From assembly GCA_910589055.1 (NCBI GenBank), contig CAJURN010000002.1:186909-250908 (forward strand): 64,000 nucleotides of DNA, in the 5' to 3' direction. Within the stretch, counting starts at the first letter, position 1, and every line of letters begins with the position of its first letter. The stretch comes from an uncultured Muribaculaceae bacterium. GTDB lineage: Bacteria; Bacteroidota; Bacteroidia; Bacteroidales; Muribaculaceae. Below, one piece after another: positions 1 through 8,165 of the stretch. Position numbers and translations under genes: made by a program. A model generated the notes under the pieces. The model was given only the letters and a program-made list of their open reading frames with translations. It was not told where the DNA came from and ran no database searches.

Positions 1-1048
1 TGTATTCGATGATTTTTTCCTCGGGGCGGAATTCGCCGAGGTCGTCGAGTCCCATCGACTTTATGGCAATCTTGATAATCTCGCTTTCGGCAATGCCGGT
101 TGAGCGCTGCTGCTTGTGGAGGAAATGACGTCCGGCGTCGATGATGGCGCGGCGTGGCACGAGTCCTACAATCTCAGTTCCGGTTACGCGTATGCCTCGG
201 GCGGCAGCCGCACGGCACACTTCGTCGAAGGCCACGTGCAGCGGAGTGCGGGAAATGTCGGTGATGTTCATCGACACCTGGGCAATTCCGTATTCGTCGA
301 TATACCATCCGATAGCCTTTGTTCCGGGCAGTGTTCCGGGCAGCATTATAGTGTTGCCGTTCTCGTCCTTGACCGGTTTTCCGTTGGGCTTTCCGCCTTC
401 GCGCAAAGGACGTCCCTTCTCGCGCACATCGAAGGCGATGGCATTGGCTCGACGGGTCGAGGTGGTGTTGAGGTTGAAATTCACCGCAATGAGAAAATCG
501 CGCGCGCCCACGGCGGTTGCTCCCGTGCGGGCAACGCCATCGTCGAAAGGACGGTCGCCGAAGTCGGCACCATCACCTTCATGGCCGAGACGTTCGGCAA
601 GACCTTCGTATTCGCCCTTGCGGCAAACGGCGAGGTTCTTGCGTGCGGGAGTGAACGCCGCCGCCTCGTAGCAGTAGGTGGGTATTGCGAGTTCTTCCGA
701 AATCCTTTCGGCGAGTTTTCGCGCCATTTCGGCACATTCCTCAAGAGTGACGCCTGCCACGGGAATCAGCGGACACACGTCGGTGGCGCCCATTCGGGGA
801 TGTGCGCCATGATGGCGGCTCATGTCGATAAGCTCCGATGCGCGGCGCACTGCGCGGAACGCAGCCTCCACCACAGCTTCAGGCTCGCCGACAAATGTTA
901 CCACGGTGCGGTTGGTTGCCTCGCCCGGGTCGACATCAAGAAGTTTCACACCTTCGACGCCTTCAATGACGTCGGTAATCTGTTTAATCACCTCACGGTC
1001 GCGGCCCTCGCTGAAGTTGGGCACACATTCGATTATGCGCTTGTTCAT
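1..1048 (-). CDS. ftcD: Glutamate formimidoyltransferase (3' end beyond window)
   Basis: Reading from an ATG at 1048 gives MNKRIIECVPNFSEGRDREV, the typical start of the formiminotransferase family. The motif SRHHGAHPRMGATDVCPLIPV follows in two parts around residues 97-117. The enzyme moves the formimino group of N-formimino-glutamate to tetrahydrofolate at the end of histidine degradation. About 349 codons are visible with no stop, ending in EEKIIEY at the window edge, which is close to the end of the stand-alone formiminotransferase domain; a fused cyclodeaminase domain cannot be excluded. A possible -7 box (TATTTTTG on the minus strand, 1092-1099) lies about 45 bp upstream. Confidence 0.9.
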   Translation of the reverse strand, partial: MNKRIIECVPNFSEGRDREVIKQITDVIEGVEGVKLLDVDPGEATNRTVVTFVGEPEAVVEAAFRAVRRASELIDMSRHHGAHPRMGATDVCPLIPVAGVTLEECAEMARKLAERISEELAIPTYCYEAAAFTPARKNLAVCRKGEYEGLAERLGHEGDGADFGDRPFDDGVARTGATAVGARDFLIAVNFNLNTTSTRRANAIAFDVREKGRPLREGGKPNGKPVKDENGNTIMLPGTLPGTKAIGWYIDEYGIAQVSMNITDISRTPLHVAFDEVCRAAAARGIRVTGTEIVGLVPRRAIIDAGRHFLHKQQRSTGIAESEIIKIAIKSMGLDDLGEFRPEEKIIEY

Positions 1049-1312
1049 ATCTTGAAATATGTGATAATATATGTTTGCTTGGTTGTGTATGCAAAAATAG
1101 CAAAATCGGGACTATTTCCGGTTAAAAATTTTCGAAAAACACGCGTTGATTTTTTGAATTTGCATCATTTAGGGCTAAAAATGTTGTAAAACATATATTG
1201 CGCAAATTGCCATTGATTTGTCGAAAATCAAACTATTTGCCGTGCAAACATACCCAAGTGTGGTGATTATCTGTTAAAATGTGCTAACATCGTGCAATTT
1301 GTTGCTAAAATA

Positions 1313-1344
1313 TTTGCACGGGTCGCAATAGTGCGCTACCTTTG
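1313..1344 (+). promoter_or_regulatory. Bacteroidetes-type promoter of the small-RNA-like cassette
   Basis: TTTG at 1313-1316 and TACCTTTG at 1337-1344 are separated by 20 bp, matching the -33/-7 arrangement of the Bacteroidetes primary sigma factor. The predicted start is near 1350. No plus-strand protein gene follows; both neighbouring genes are on the minus strand. Confidence 0.65.
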
Positions 1345-1349
1345 CAACG

Positions 1350-1414
1350 TGTTTTTCATGGTATAGATTTAAGGTTAACTGGATTGGTTGTCGGGAGACA
1401 ATCAATTTTTTTTG
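1350..1414 (+). ncRNA. Candidate small RNA (conserved 26-nt segment plus terminator), copy 1
   Basis: Downstream of a good promoter lies a segment at 1352-1377 containing TTTTTCATGGTAT and GATTTAAGGTTA. It is followed by a hairpin (ATTGGTTGTC / GACAATCAAT, 1383-1392 with 1397-1406, one G-U pair) and eight T residues, then GTACC. A second copy on the minus strand at 48802-48871 has the same segment (one base longer), an unrelated hairpin sequence, and again eight T and GTACC. Here the cassette stands alone, so an independent RNA of about 60-65 nt is the simplest reading. I cannot tie it to a named RNA family. Confidence 0.5.
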
Positions 1415-1428
1415 TACCCTTGTGTCAT

Positions 1429-1461
1429 AAAAAAGCAGATGCACCCATAAGGATGCATCTG
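1429..1461 (-). terminator. Rho-independent terminator of the DUF4160/DUF2442 operon
   Basis: CAGATGCA (1436-1443) pairs with TGCATCTG (1454-1461). Read on the minus strand, the stem is followed by six T residues. It lies just after the DUF2442 gene stop. Confidence 0.75.
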
Positions 1462-1483
1462 TGGTAATGTCGATTGCGAATTT

Positions 1484-1891
1484 TTAAAATGATGTTGCCG
1501 CGTAATCTTTGGCAAGCGCATGAATACCGTTTAAAATGGTCTGTTCACGCTCTTTTGAAGGTTTTTTAAATCCATTGATATAATTGCGGAGCAATGTAGC
1601 ATCTATGCCAATTCTTTTTGCGAATTCGGATATCTTGATTTCCTTATGTGTGAGGAAAAAGCGTTGTAAAAGTGTTGGTTCTGCATCATCATCGGCAAAA
1701 CTGTCAAAGCTGATATCTTCATCAAGTTCTCTCCAATGGATACCTCGGAATCCAAACTTATAGTTAAGTCGGTCAATATCATTCGCTTTGTGCAGGTTCG
1801 GATACCAAAGCAATGATTGGCGGTACTCTTTTCCGCTGTCATCCACTCCGTAGATATAGTCGGCGTCAAACCATATTCTGGTAATCTTCAT
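1484..1891 (-). CDS. DUF2442 protein with C-terminal helix-turn-helix
   Basis: The 135-residue product has an N-terminal DUF2442-like part (about 1-60; KITRIWFDADYIYGVDDSG) and a C-terminal XRE-like helix-turn-helix (about 75-130; ISEFAKRIGIDATLLRNYI). It starts at an ATG 6 nt after the stop of the DUF4160 gene, so the two are co-transcribed. DUF4160/DUF2442 pairs occur as small mobile modules that resemble toxin-antitoxin systems; that role is an inference. The HTH suggests it is the DNA-binding partner, and a palindrome sits in the promoter spacer of this operon (2166-2183). The genes are more AT-rich than the neighbouring core genes. Confidence 0.7.
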   Translation of the reverse strand: MKITRIWFDADYIYGVDDSGKEYRQSLLWYPNLHKANDIDRLNYKFGFRGIHWRELDEDISFDSFADDDAEPTLLQRFFLTHKEIKISEFAKRIGIDATLLRNYINGFKKPSKEREQTILNGIHALAKDYAATSF

Positions 1892-1897
1892 ATCGCA

Positions 1898-2143
1898 TCA
1901 CTTGTTAAAGTATTCATTCCATTTGTCAAAAATATCCTGCTTACGGTCGGCAATGGCTTTTTTGATTTTACGGAGATCTCCGGCTTTTATATTATAACAT
2001 TCTCGCTGGTTGAATGTTCCATTAGCCTCATCCCAGTCAAATGTGGCATAGCCATCAGCACCTTCGACGTGAACGTGAATCGGTTCGTGTTCCTTACTCC
2101 AGAAGAAAAAGCTAAAACCGTAGAGATTGAATATTTCCGGCAT
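1898..2143 (-). CDS. DUF4160 domain protein
   Basis: An 81-residue protein with the DUF4160 signature: MPEIFNLYGFSFFFWSKEHE followed by PIHVHVEGADGYATFDW. The HEPIHVH segment is the family hallmark. It is the first gene of a two-gene operon with the DUF2442-HTH gene. DUF4160 is a small domain of unknown activity, often paired with DUF2442. A toxin-like role is possible but there is no direct evidence here. Confidence 0.75.
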   Translation of the reverse strand: MPEIFNLYGFSFFFWSKEHEPIHVHVEGADGYATFDWDEANGTFNQRECYNIKAGDLRKIKKAIADRKQDIFDKWNEYFNK

Positions 2144-2157
2144 TGTATTCTTTTTTG

Positions 2158-2189
2158 CAAATATAGGTATTGTTTTTAATACCGCAAAA
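2158..2189 (-). promoter_or_regulatory. Promoter with internal palindromic operator for the DUF4160/DUF2442 operon
   Basis: On the minus strand TTTTG (2185-2189), a 19-bp spacer and TATATTTG (2158-2165) form a good promoter 15 bp before the DUF4160 start. The spacer contains a perfect palindrome GGTATT-N6-AATACC at 2166-2183. A dyad between -33 and -7 is a typical autorepression site, and the HTH protein encoded downstream is the obvious candidate ligand (inference). Confidence 0.6.
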
Positions 2190-2746
2190 TAATTATATGA
2201 CTTAATTAAAATTTATGGAAATTTGAGAATATAATCCGATTGATAGCAGTGGGAACAAGAAAAATACGCTGTATTAACAAAAATTCTGTTTTTTTTTTTT
2301 TTTTTTATGCACTCGGCGGCCGAAAAGTCGGATTTTTTTCGTGAAAAACGCGTTTTTTACCCCGATTTTCAATCTGAAATTCAAAGCGTTTTTTATTCCG
2401 TAATTTTGTTGTGAGTTAAATTCTTGTTGTGTTATAAAATGTTGTTATATAATGATATAGATGTTGTAGTTTTGGCCTTTGAAAGGTGTTGCTTTAGGTC
2501 GGATTTAATGCTTTGCACTTTTTGGTTTAAGATTTTTTAAGAGTTTGAGGTTTAAGCCTCAGTTTTTTATGTTTTGGCATATCGAAATGTAATTTATGTT
2601 AAAATTTCGATAATTCGCATGTTTTAAATTTGCGAAATAATTGTAATTTTGCCGCCCGAAAATTCTATGGATTAAAACACGGGGTTTCCCCTCCAAAATC
2701 AAGGTTTGTTGTCCGGAGTTGCTTCGGAATTAAATCCTATTATCTC
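2190..2746. other. AT-rich leader region upstream of the fimbrial operon
   Basis: About 560 bp without a gene. It contains an 18-T homopolymer (2289-2306), a near-perfect 20-bp palindrome GTGAAAAACGCGTTTTTTAC (2341-2360), two -7-like boxes TAATTTTG (2401-2408 and 2644-2651, plus strand), and a short stem (TGAGG/CCTCA) followed by six T (2546-2568). The box at 2644 lies about 95 bp before the first fimbrial gene and is the most likely operon promoter. The earlier box and the weak terminator could form a short leader transcript. I see no flanking inverted repeats of an invertible promoter. Confidence 0.5.
2546..2568 (+). terminator. Weak terminator or attenuator-like hairpin in the fimbrial leader
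   Basis: TGAGG (2546-2550) pairs with CCTCA (2557-2561) and is followed by G and six T. The stem is only five base pairs, so this is a weak candidate. It lies between the two -7-like boxes of the region. Confidence 0.3.
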
Positions 2747-3343
2747 ATGATGTTACTGAAGAAGACGCTTCCATTTGTTCTGATTATGTTCGCGGCTTTG
2801 TTGGGCTCGAATCATGTGCAAGGTCAGGACGTGGCTATAAAAACAAATCTGCTCTATGACCTCACTCTGACGCTTGACGGCGGGGTGGAGGTGAAGTTTG
2901 CGCCAAGATGGACCGGAGAGCTTACCGGCAACCTCAATGCGTGGACTGTCAACGACCGTCGCTGGAAGCAGTGGATGCTCCAGCCGGAAATCCGTTATTG
3001 GCTGTGCGAGGCTTTCTCGGGTCACTTTTTCGGAGCGCATCTGCTTGGAGGACAGTATAATTTCGGAAATCTCGGTACTGATTTCAAGTTTCTCGGAACA
3101 GACTTTGGCCTTCTTAAAGACCACCGTCTTCAGGGATGGATGGCCGGAGTGGGTGTCGCCTACGGTTATTCCTGGATTCTTAACCGCCACTGGAATATCG
3201 AGGCTGAGATAGGCCTGGGATGGATTTATACAAGATACGACAAGTTTGAATGTGCCGACTGCGGACGTAAAGTCGAGTCGGACCATCCCCATAATTATGT
3301 CGGTCCGACAAAGGCGGCTGTCAACCTAATTTACACTTTCTGA
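2747..3343 (+). CDS. DUF3575 domain protein, fimbrial-locus outer-membrane protein
   Basis: Predicted outer-membrane protein at the head of the fimbrial operon. From the ATG pair at 2747/2750 the product is about 198 residues with a signal peptide (MMLLKKTLPFVLIMFAALLG, cleavage near GQD). The rest matches DUF3575: DVAIKTNLLYDLTLTLDGGV, then PEIRYWLCEAFSGHFFGAHL and repeated short beta strands ending in a C-terminal aromatic residue (LIYTF). A longer in-frame ORF from a TTG at 2630 crosses the likely promoter and lacks a signal sequence at its start, so I reject it. DUF3575 genes commonly precede DUF3868 and Mfa/Fim subunit genes; the exact role is unknown. Confidence 0.8.
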   Translation: MMLLKKTLPFVLIMFAALLGSNHVQGQDVAIKTNLLYDLTLTLDGGVEVKFAPRWTGELTGNLNAWTVNDRRWKQWMLQPEIRYWLCEAFSGHFFGAHLLGGQYNFGNLGTDFKFLGTDFGLLKDHRLQGWMAGVGVAYGYSWILNRHWNIEAEIGLGWIYTRYDKFECADCGRKVESDHPHNYVGPTKAAVNLIYTF

Positions 3344-3358
3344 TCCCTGTTGTTAAAG

Positions 3359-4801
3359 ATGAAAAAGTATATTTTGCTATATGCTCTTTTTGCGGTGGTG
3401 TGCGCTTTTTCGGCCGCCGGAGCTGTTTCGTTGCTGAAAGTATCGAGTGTTGACGTGGCTCGTCATGATGGCCGTCTGCGGATTGATATGGAGTTTGACA
3501 CACAATCCATCCGTCCTGGACGCGACCGCGAGGTGGTGTTCACCCCCGTAATCCGTTCCATTGGCACAGCCGATTCGATTGAGCTTGCACAGGTTAGAAT
3601 CTGCGGTCGCAACCGCTACTATTCCCACTTGCGAAACGACGACCTCGAACCCGGCGAACGCATCTATGAGGCCGGACGCAGCGACGGCGTGGAATATCAT
3701 GCCGCTGTTGATTTCGAACCTTGGATGGAGCGTTGCACCATCGACATGCGCGAGGAAGTCGCAAACTGCTGTGACCCGGCGATTCCCACTGCCGATAGCC
3801 CTGTGGCTGAGCTGAATTATGTGCCGGAGCCTTTTGTGCCTGAGTTCCGTTTCGTTGCCCTTACCGGCGACTCCATCGTGGAACGCACTGCCGAAGGTAA
3901 GGCTTTCATCGACTTTGTTGTGAACCGCACCGAAATCAAGCCCGACTACCGTGGCAACCGAAAGGAAATCGCATCAATCATCGAGTCGATTGACTTTGTG
4001 AAGAACGATCCCGACGCGACCATCACCCGCATCACAATCAAGGGTTTCGCATCGCCTGAAGGCTCATATTCCAACAACGTCCGTCTGGCAATGGGTCGTA
4101 CGGCTTCGCTGAAGGAATATGTGCGCGAACACTACAATTTCCCTTCGGAAATCATGTGGACCGACTATGAACCGGAGGATTGGGAAGGATTCCGCGCGCG
4201 CATGCTTGAATCGGACTATCCCCACCGCGACGAAATCATTGCCATGATTGATTCCGACATGGAACCCGATGCAAAGGATGCCGCTATCCGCCGCAAGTAT
4301 CCTCAGGAGTACAAGCACATTCTTGAAAACATATATCCGGGACTGCGCCATTCCGACTACACCGTGAAGTACGCCATTCGTACATTCGTGGACATCGACG
4401 AGCTGAAAGCCGTGTTTGCCACTGATCCCGGCAAGCTGCGCCCCGTTGATTTCCAACGTATTGCTGCCACTTATCCGCAAGGCAGCCCCGAATACTGCGC
4501 CACCTATCTCAAGGCTGCGGAGATATATCCGCACGACGCGCAGGCCGCCCTGAATGTTGCCAACATCATGATGGCGGAGGGTAAGCTCGATAGTGCCGCG
4601 GAATATCTCCACCGAGCCGGCGACACCCCCGAGGCAGTGTATTCGCGTGGTGTCCTTGCCGCTCTCAAGGGCGATATGGAACGTGCATCGGCTCTTATGG
4701 GTCAGGCATCGGCCGCAGGGCTTGACATAGCCACCTCGGAGAAGGCGCGTCTTGATGCACAGCGCAACCGACCTACGGTAAAATATTTTGTGGGAAAATA
4801 G
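3359..4801 (+). CDS. DUF3868 protein with OmpA-like segment, fimbrial locus
   Basis: A 480-residue secreted or envelope protein starting at ATG 3359 (an in-frame TTG sits three codons earlier). It has a signal peptide (KKYILLYALFAVVCAFSAAG), a DUF3868 N-terminal region, a central segment ITIKGFASPEGSYSNNVRLA resembling the peptidoglycan-binding OmpA family, and a C-terminal helical TPR-like stretch (YLHRAGDTPEAVYSRGVLAA). The gene starts 15 nt after the DUF3575 stop. This pair occurs upstream of Mfa1/FimA-type subunits in Bacteroidales and may help anchor or assemble the fimbria; that role is inferred from context. Confidence 0.8.
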   Translation: MKKYILLYALFAVVCAFSAAGAVSLLKVSSVDVARHDGRLRIDMEFDTQSIRPGRDREVVFTPVIRSIGTADSIELAQVRICGRNRYYSHLRNDDLEPGERIYEAGRSDGVEYHAAVDFEPWMERCTIDMREEVANCCDPAIPTADSPVAELNYVPEPFVPEFRFVALTGDSIVERTAEGKAFIDFVVNRTEIKPDYRGNRKEIASIIESIDFVKNDPDATITRITIKGFASPEGSYSNNVRLAMGRTASLKEYVREHYNFPSEIMWTDYEPEDWEGFRARMLESDYPHRDEIIAMIDSDMEPDAKDAAIRRKYPQEYKHILENIYPGLRHSDYTVKYAIRTFVDIDELKAVFATDPGKLRPVDFQRIAATYPQGSPEYCATYLKAAEIYPHDAQAALNVANIMMAEGKLDSAAEYLHRAGDTPEAVYSRGVLAALKGDMERASALMGQASAAGLDIATSEKARLDAQRNRPTVKYFVGK

Positions 4802-4860
4802 GATTCAGGATAATAGGTCAAAGAGGCTAAATAGACTAAAAGGCAAAATAAGGTAAGAAA
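4802..4860. repeat. Low-complexity word tract before the major fimbrial subunit gene
   Basis: Purine-rich degenerate words (AGGTCAAAGAGGCTAAATAG, then ACTAAAAGGCAAAATAAGGT) fill the gap after the DUF3868 stop. Tracts of similar style occur in several other gaps (6819, 13760, 21900, 47330, 60798). Confidence 0.4.
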
Positions 4861-4903
4861 GAGAAAATATAATTTTCATTTAACCAATCATATAATTTTT
4901 TTC

Positions 4904-6811
4904 ATGAACAATCTTAACAAGTTTTTCATGGGTTTCGCTGCGCTCGCAATGCTTGCGTCCTGCTCCAATGACGAACCCAATTCCGGCAACGGCAACCTTA
5001 ACGGTGAAGCCGGCGACCAGGTGTACATGAATGTCAACATCCGTGCTGTCAACCCCAGCCGTGCAGCTCAGACCCCTGAAAATGACAAGGGTTATGAATA
5101 CGGCTCTGACGAAGAGCATGCAGTTAACGACGCCCAGTTCTTTTTCTTTGACGAGAACGGTGTGTTCGTAAGCAAAGGCAGCTTCTGGAAGGGTGGCAAT
5201 GATGGCGGCACAAACGCCAACATCGAGTATTTCGGAAACAATGTGCTTGTTGTTGACAAGTCAGATAAGAAGGGTTCTCCCCGCTACATGCTCACAGTGC
5301 TCAACGCTCCCGACTTCCAGCCCAAGAGCACACTCCGCCTTACAGCCGAGTCTCTCGACGAAGATTACGGCAACGTAATCGGCAATACCGGTTACTTTGT
5401 TATGAGCACAAGCTCATGGTTTATCAAGAGCAAGACAAACAAGAACCACGTTGACTTCGACGACAACAACGATCCCTTCTACTATGCAACCCGTCTTGAC
5501 GACGCCGATTTCTATCTGAGCGCAAGCGATGCTCAGGCTAACGGCGCCGCTGTTGACGTGTATGTTGAGCGTCTTGCCGCCAAGGTACAGGTGACTGTCG
5601 ACATGGGTGAGGATCAGGAATTCGAAACTCTTAAGGACGGCACAGTAATCTACAAACTCACAAGCACCGTTGCCGGTGAACTCAACAACGGCGCAACCGG
5701 TGAAGGTGCCGCAACAACAGCCGTTTATGTTGAATTCAAGGGTTGGGACCTCAATGCCACTGCAGTGCAGAGCTACCTTTCGAAGCAGCTTTCAGGCGAC
5801 TGGAAAACAACAGTTCCTTTCACCGACTGGGACAAGTATGCCGATGATGACTTCCGTACATTCTGGGGTATGTCGACCGTTTACGGTTCCACTCCCGCCG
5901 AAGGTACCCTCTCTTACATCGACGGTTCCTACAATCTCAAAAAGGAATTCACAACAACTTCAGTAGCTTACTGTAACGAAAACACCAACACTCCCGCCGG
6001 AATCATCGTTACCAACAATGCCGGTCAGAGCGTTGTCAACACTCGTGCCGTGACCCACGTAGTGCTCCGTGCGCGTGCATGCGACCGTGAAGGCAACGAC
6101 CTCGACATGGTTCGTTACAACGGTATTCTCCGCACCCGTACCGCTTTCTACGACTACCTTCTCAACTCCATCGACATGGGCACAAACAAGAACCTCGACT
6201 TCTGGGTGTTCACCGGCAAGGATGGCGACGACAAGAACTGGATTGAGAACTACAAGCAGATTGACAACTCTTGCCTTGACCTCGTTTCAACCGGCGACGG
6301 CGTGCTCGGTTCTGTAAAGGCAGTCGCTAACTTCGCTTCAGATGCCGTAATCTACCACCACGTTGAAAAGGACGTTCCCGTACTTGACGCCGAAGGCAAT
6401 GAAACCAAGGATGAAGAAGGCAACGTAATCACTGAAAAGAAAACCGTAATCGAGGCTTACGAAAGCGTTGACGCCGCTGCCGCAGCTCTCAACGAACTTC
6501 TCGCTCCCATGTTCACCGCCACCAACCGTGCCACCAGCTACAACGGTGGCGAAATGGTTTACTACGTTCCCATCAAGCACCTCAACACTGTTGTAAACGC
6601 TGAGGGATACTACGGTGTATTACGTAACCACTGGTACAAGCTCGAAATCAACTCTGTCGACAAGGTTGGTAACGGTGTGTTCAACCCCGGTGATGAAGAA
6701 AACCCCGGTGAGACACTTGATCCCGGCACTCCCGAAGAGCCCCTCTACTATGTTGGCGCTCGCATCAATGTACTTTCCTGGAAGGTTGTAAACCAGGGCG
6801 TTGCGCTTTAA
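4904..6811 (+). CDS. Mfa1-family major fimbrial subunit precursor
   Basis: A 635-residue lipoprotein. The signal peptide MNNLNKFFMGFAALAMLASC has a lipobox with Cys20. The next region has the N-terminal fimbrillin strand and an SRA motif (VNIRAVNPSRAAQ, about 47-59), near where related proteins are processed during assembly. The C terminus RINVLSWKVVNQGVAL is the typical last strand of Mfa1 proteins and probably serves in subunit polymerisation. Subunits travel as lipoproteins to the outer membrane and polymerise outside. Codon use is more biased (AAC, TTC, CGT) than in neighbours, as expected for an abundant protein. Best reading is the shaft protein of this fimbria. Confidence 0.85.
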   Translation: MNNLNKFFMGFAALAMLASCSNDEPNSGNGNLNGEAGDQVYMNVNIRAVNPSRAAQTPENDKGYEYGSDEEHAVNDAQFFFFDENGVFVSKGSFWKGGNDGGTNANIEYFGNNVLVVDKSDKKGSPRYMLTVLNAPDFQPKSTLRLTAESLDEDYGNVIGNTGYFVMSTSSWFIKSKTNKNHVDFDDNNDPFYYATRLDDADFYLSASDAQANGAAVDVYVERLAAKVQVTVDMGEDQEFETLKDGTVIYKLTSTVAGELNNGATGEGAATTAVYVEFKGWDLNATAVQSYLSKQLSGDWKTTVPFTDWDKYADDDFRTFWGMSTVYGSTPAEGTLSYIDGSYNLKKEFTTTSVAYCNENTNTPAGIIVTNNAGQSVVNTRAVTHVVLRARACDREGNDLDMVRYNGILRTRTAFYDYLLNSIDMGTNKNLDFWVFTGKDGDDKNWIENYKQIDNSCLDLVSTGDGVLGSVKAVANFASDAVIYHHVEKDVPVLDAEGNETKDEEGNVITEKKTVIEAYESVDAAAAALNELLAPMFTATNRATSYNGGEMVYYVPIKHLNTVVNAEGYYGVLRNHWYKLEINSVDKVGNGVFNPGDEENPGETLDPGTPEEPLYYVGARINVLSWKVVNQGVAL

Positions 6812-6818
6812 TATCATA

Positions 6819-6900
6819 TTGTCAAGTTGTCAAGTTGACAATTTGACATTTTGACAAATTGACAATATGACAACTTGAAAATTTGAAAATTTGAAAAATT
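6819..6900. repeat. Hairpin-forming TTGACA-word tract after the major subunit gene
   Basis: Repeats of TTGTCAA, TTGACAA and TTGAAAATT words follow the stop codon. The left part (CAAGTTGTC near 6823) is the reverse complement of the right part (GACAACTTG near 6868), so the tract can fold into one long imperfect hairpin. It precedes a true terminator and probably lies in the mRNA 3' end. Confidence 0.55.
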
Positions 6901-6906
6901 ACCCTC

Positions 6907-6951
6907 AGGTCCGGAGCATCCGTCTCCGGTATGTTCCGGACCTGTTTTTAT
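6907..6951 (+). terminator. Terminator after the Mfa1-like gene
   Basis: AGGTCCGGA (6907-6915) pairs perfectly with TCCGGACCT (6935-6943), followed by GTTTTTA. It would uncouple the abundant major subunit from the downstream genes, at least partly. Confidence 0.75.
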
Positions 6952-7098
6952 TCTTTTCCACAGCTCTTCTCAAAATCCGTAACTAATCTCTCCCGAATTT
7001 CTCAAGCGGCATCAGCAGCTTCTCCAAATCCGACAATAACGAGCTTCCTGTCCCCCCCCTTTCTCCGACATGAAGCCACAGCATATTTTTCTTCTGAA

Positions 7099-8118
7099 AT
7101 GAAAATTCTCCGCAAAATACTCAGCAGCATAATGGCCTGCCTTGCTACCGTGGGCGCCTGCACGGTTTTAAGTTCGTGCAGCGGACTCATCTACGACGGC
7201 GAAGGCGATTGCGACCCTTACTACAAGGTGCGCTTCCGCTACGACTGGAACATGAAGTTTGCCGACGCGTTTCCGAACGAGGTGCTTGATGTCACCCTGT
7301 ATGTGGTTGACGACAACACCGGCAAGGTCGTGTGGCAAAAACGTGAGTCGGGCGAAGCGTTGCAGTCCGAGGGCTACATGATGGACGTGCCCGTAGGGCC
7401 CGGCACATATTCGCTCGTGGCCTGGTGCGGCGAGGGACACCGCACGTCCTTCAGCGTGGACGAATCCGATGTCAAGACCGAGCTTATGTGCCACCTTGCC
7501 GTTGGCGATTCCGATGAAAGCGGATTGCACGTCAAGGAAGACCTCAACCGTCTGTACCACGGCACGCTTGAAGGCCAGGATTTTCCCGACACACAGGGCA
7601 CGCACATCTACACCGTGCCTCTGAAAAAGAACACTAACGACGTCCATGTAGTGCTTCAGCATCTTAGCGGCGACCTTGTGGATGCGTCAAAGTTTTCTTT
7701 CGAGATTTCAGATGCCAACGCCCACATGGCATGGAACAATGAGCTGTGTTCCGACAATCCTGTATTCTACCATGCGTGGAATGTGATGCAAGGTAGTGCG
7801 GGACTCGACACCGGTACGCGTGCCATCACAAGCATGTCGGCGGCGGTTGCCGACCTCACAGTCGGACGTCTGCACGAGGACAGCGCCACGCGCCTTAACG
7901 TCCGCAACGACAAGGGTGAGACCGTGATTTCCGTGCCGCTCATCGAGTATTTCCTTCTCGTGAAGGGACACTACCGTCAGATGGCCGACCAGGAATACCT
8001 TGACCGTCAGGACGACTACAACCTTGTGTTCTTCCTCGACGAGGACGACCGATGGATTAATTCGCATATCTATATCAACTCCTGGCATGTCGTGCTCCAG
8101 CAGGAAGACATCAAGTGA
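7099..8118 (+). CDS. FimB/Mfa2-family fimbrial anchor lipoprotein
   Basis: From the ATG at 7099 the product is 339 residues with a lipoprotein signal (MKILRKILSSIMACLATVGA, then lipobox SSC with Cys27). The core has the FimB/Mfa2 pattern: CDPYYKVRFRYDWNMKFADA, EVLDVTLYVVDD and PVGPGTYSLVAWCGEG. In Porphyromonas, Mfa2 anchors the fimbria in the outer membrane and limits its length. An in-frame ATG at 6931 lies inside the preceding terminator and gives no signal peptide, so I reject it. The gene is about 290 bp after the major subunit gene. Confidence 0.85.
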   Translation: MKILRKILSSIMACLATVGACTVLSSCSGLIYDGEGDCDPYYKVRFRYDWNMKFADAFPNEVLDVTLYVVDDNTGKVVWQKRESGEALQSEGYMMDVPVGPGTYSLVAWCGEGHRTSFSVDESDVKTELMCHLAVGDSDESGLHVKEDLNRLYHGTLEGQDFPDTQGTHIYTVPLKKNTNDVHVVLQHLSGDLVDASKFSFEISDANAHMAWNNELCSDNPVFYHAWNVMQGSAGLDTGTRAITSMSAAVADLTVGRLHEDSATRLNVRNDKGETVISVPLIEYFLLVKGHYRQMADQEYLDRQDDYNLVFFLDEDDRWINSHIYINSWHVVLQQEDIK

Positions 8119-8165
8119 GTTGGAAAATTGAAAATAAAAAAATCTCTTCTTGATTGCATTTACAA

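Larger units (their letters stand above)
1049..1483. other. Intergenic region between ftcD and DUF2442 gene
   Basis: No convincing protein gene lies in this 435-bp stretch. It is AT-rich and holds the upstream region of ftcD (minus strand), a plus-strand promoter, a small-RNA-like cassette (1313-1414) and the minus-strand terminator of the DUF2442 gene (1429-1461). These are listed separately. Confidence 0.7.

Noticed and set aside
116..1189. Long plus-strand reading frame over the left edge
   Set aside because: It is antisense to the clearly recognisable formiminotransferase gene and has no family resemblance.
2190..2746. Invertible promoter for the fimbrial operon
   Set aside because: No pair of matching inverted repeats flanks the promoter and no recombinase gene is nearby.
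6931..7098. Upstream ATG extending the FimB/Mfa2-like gene
   Set aside because: It starts inside the terminator stem and would bury the lipoprotein signal peptide; ATG 7099 gives a proper signal.
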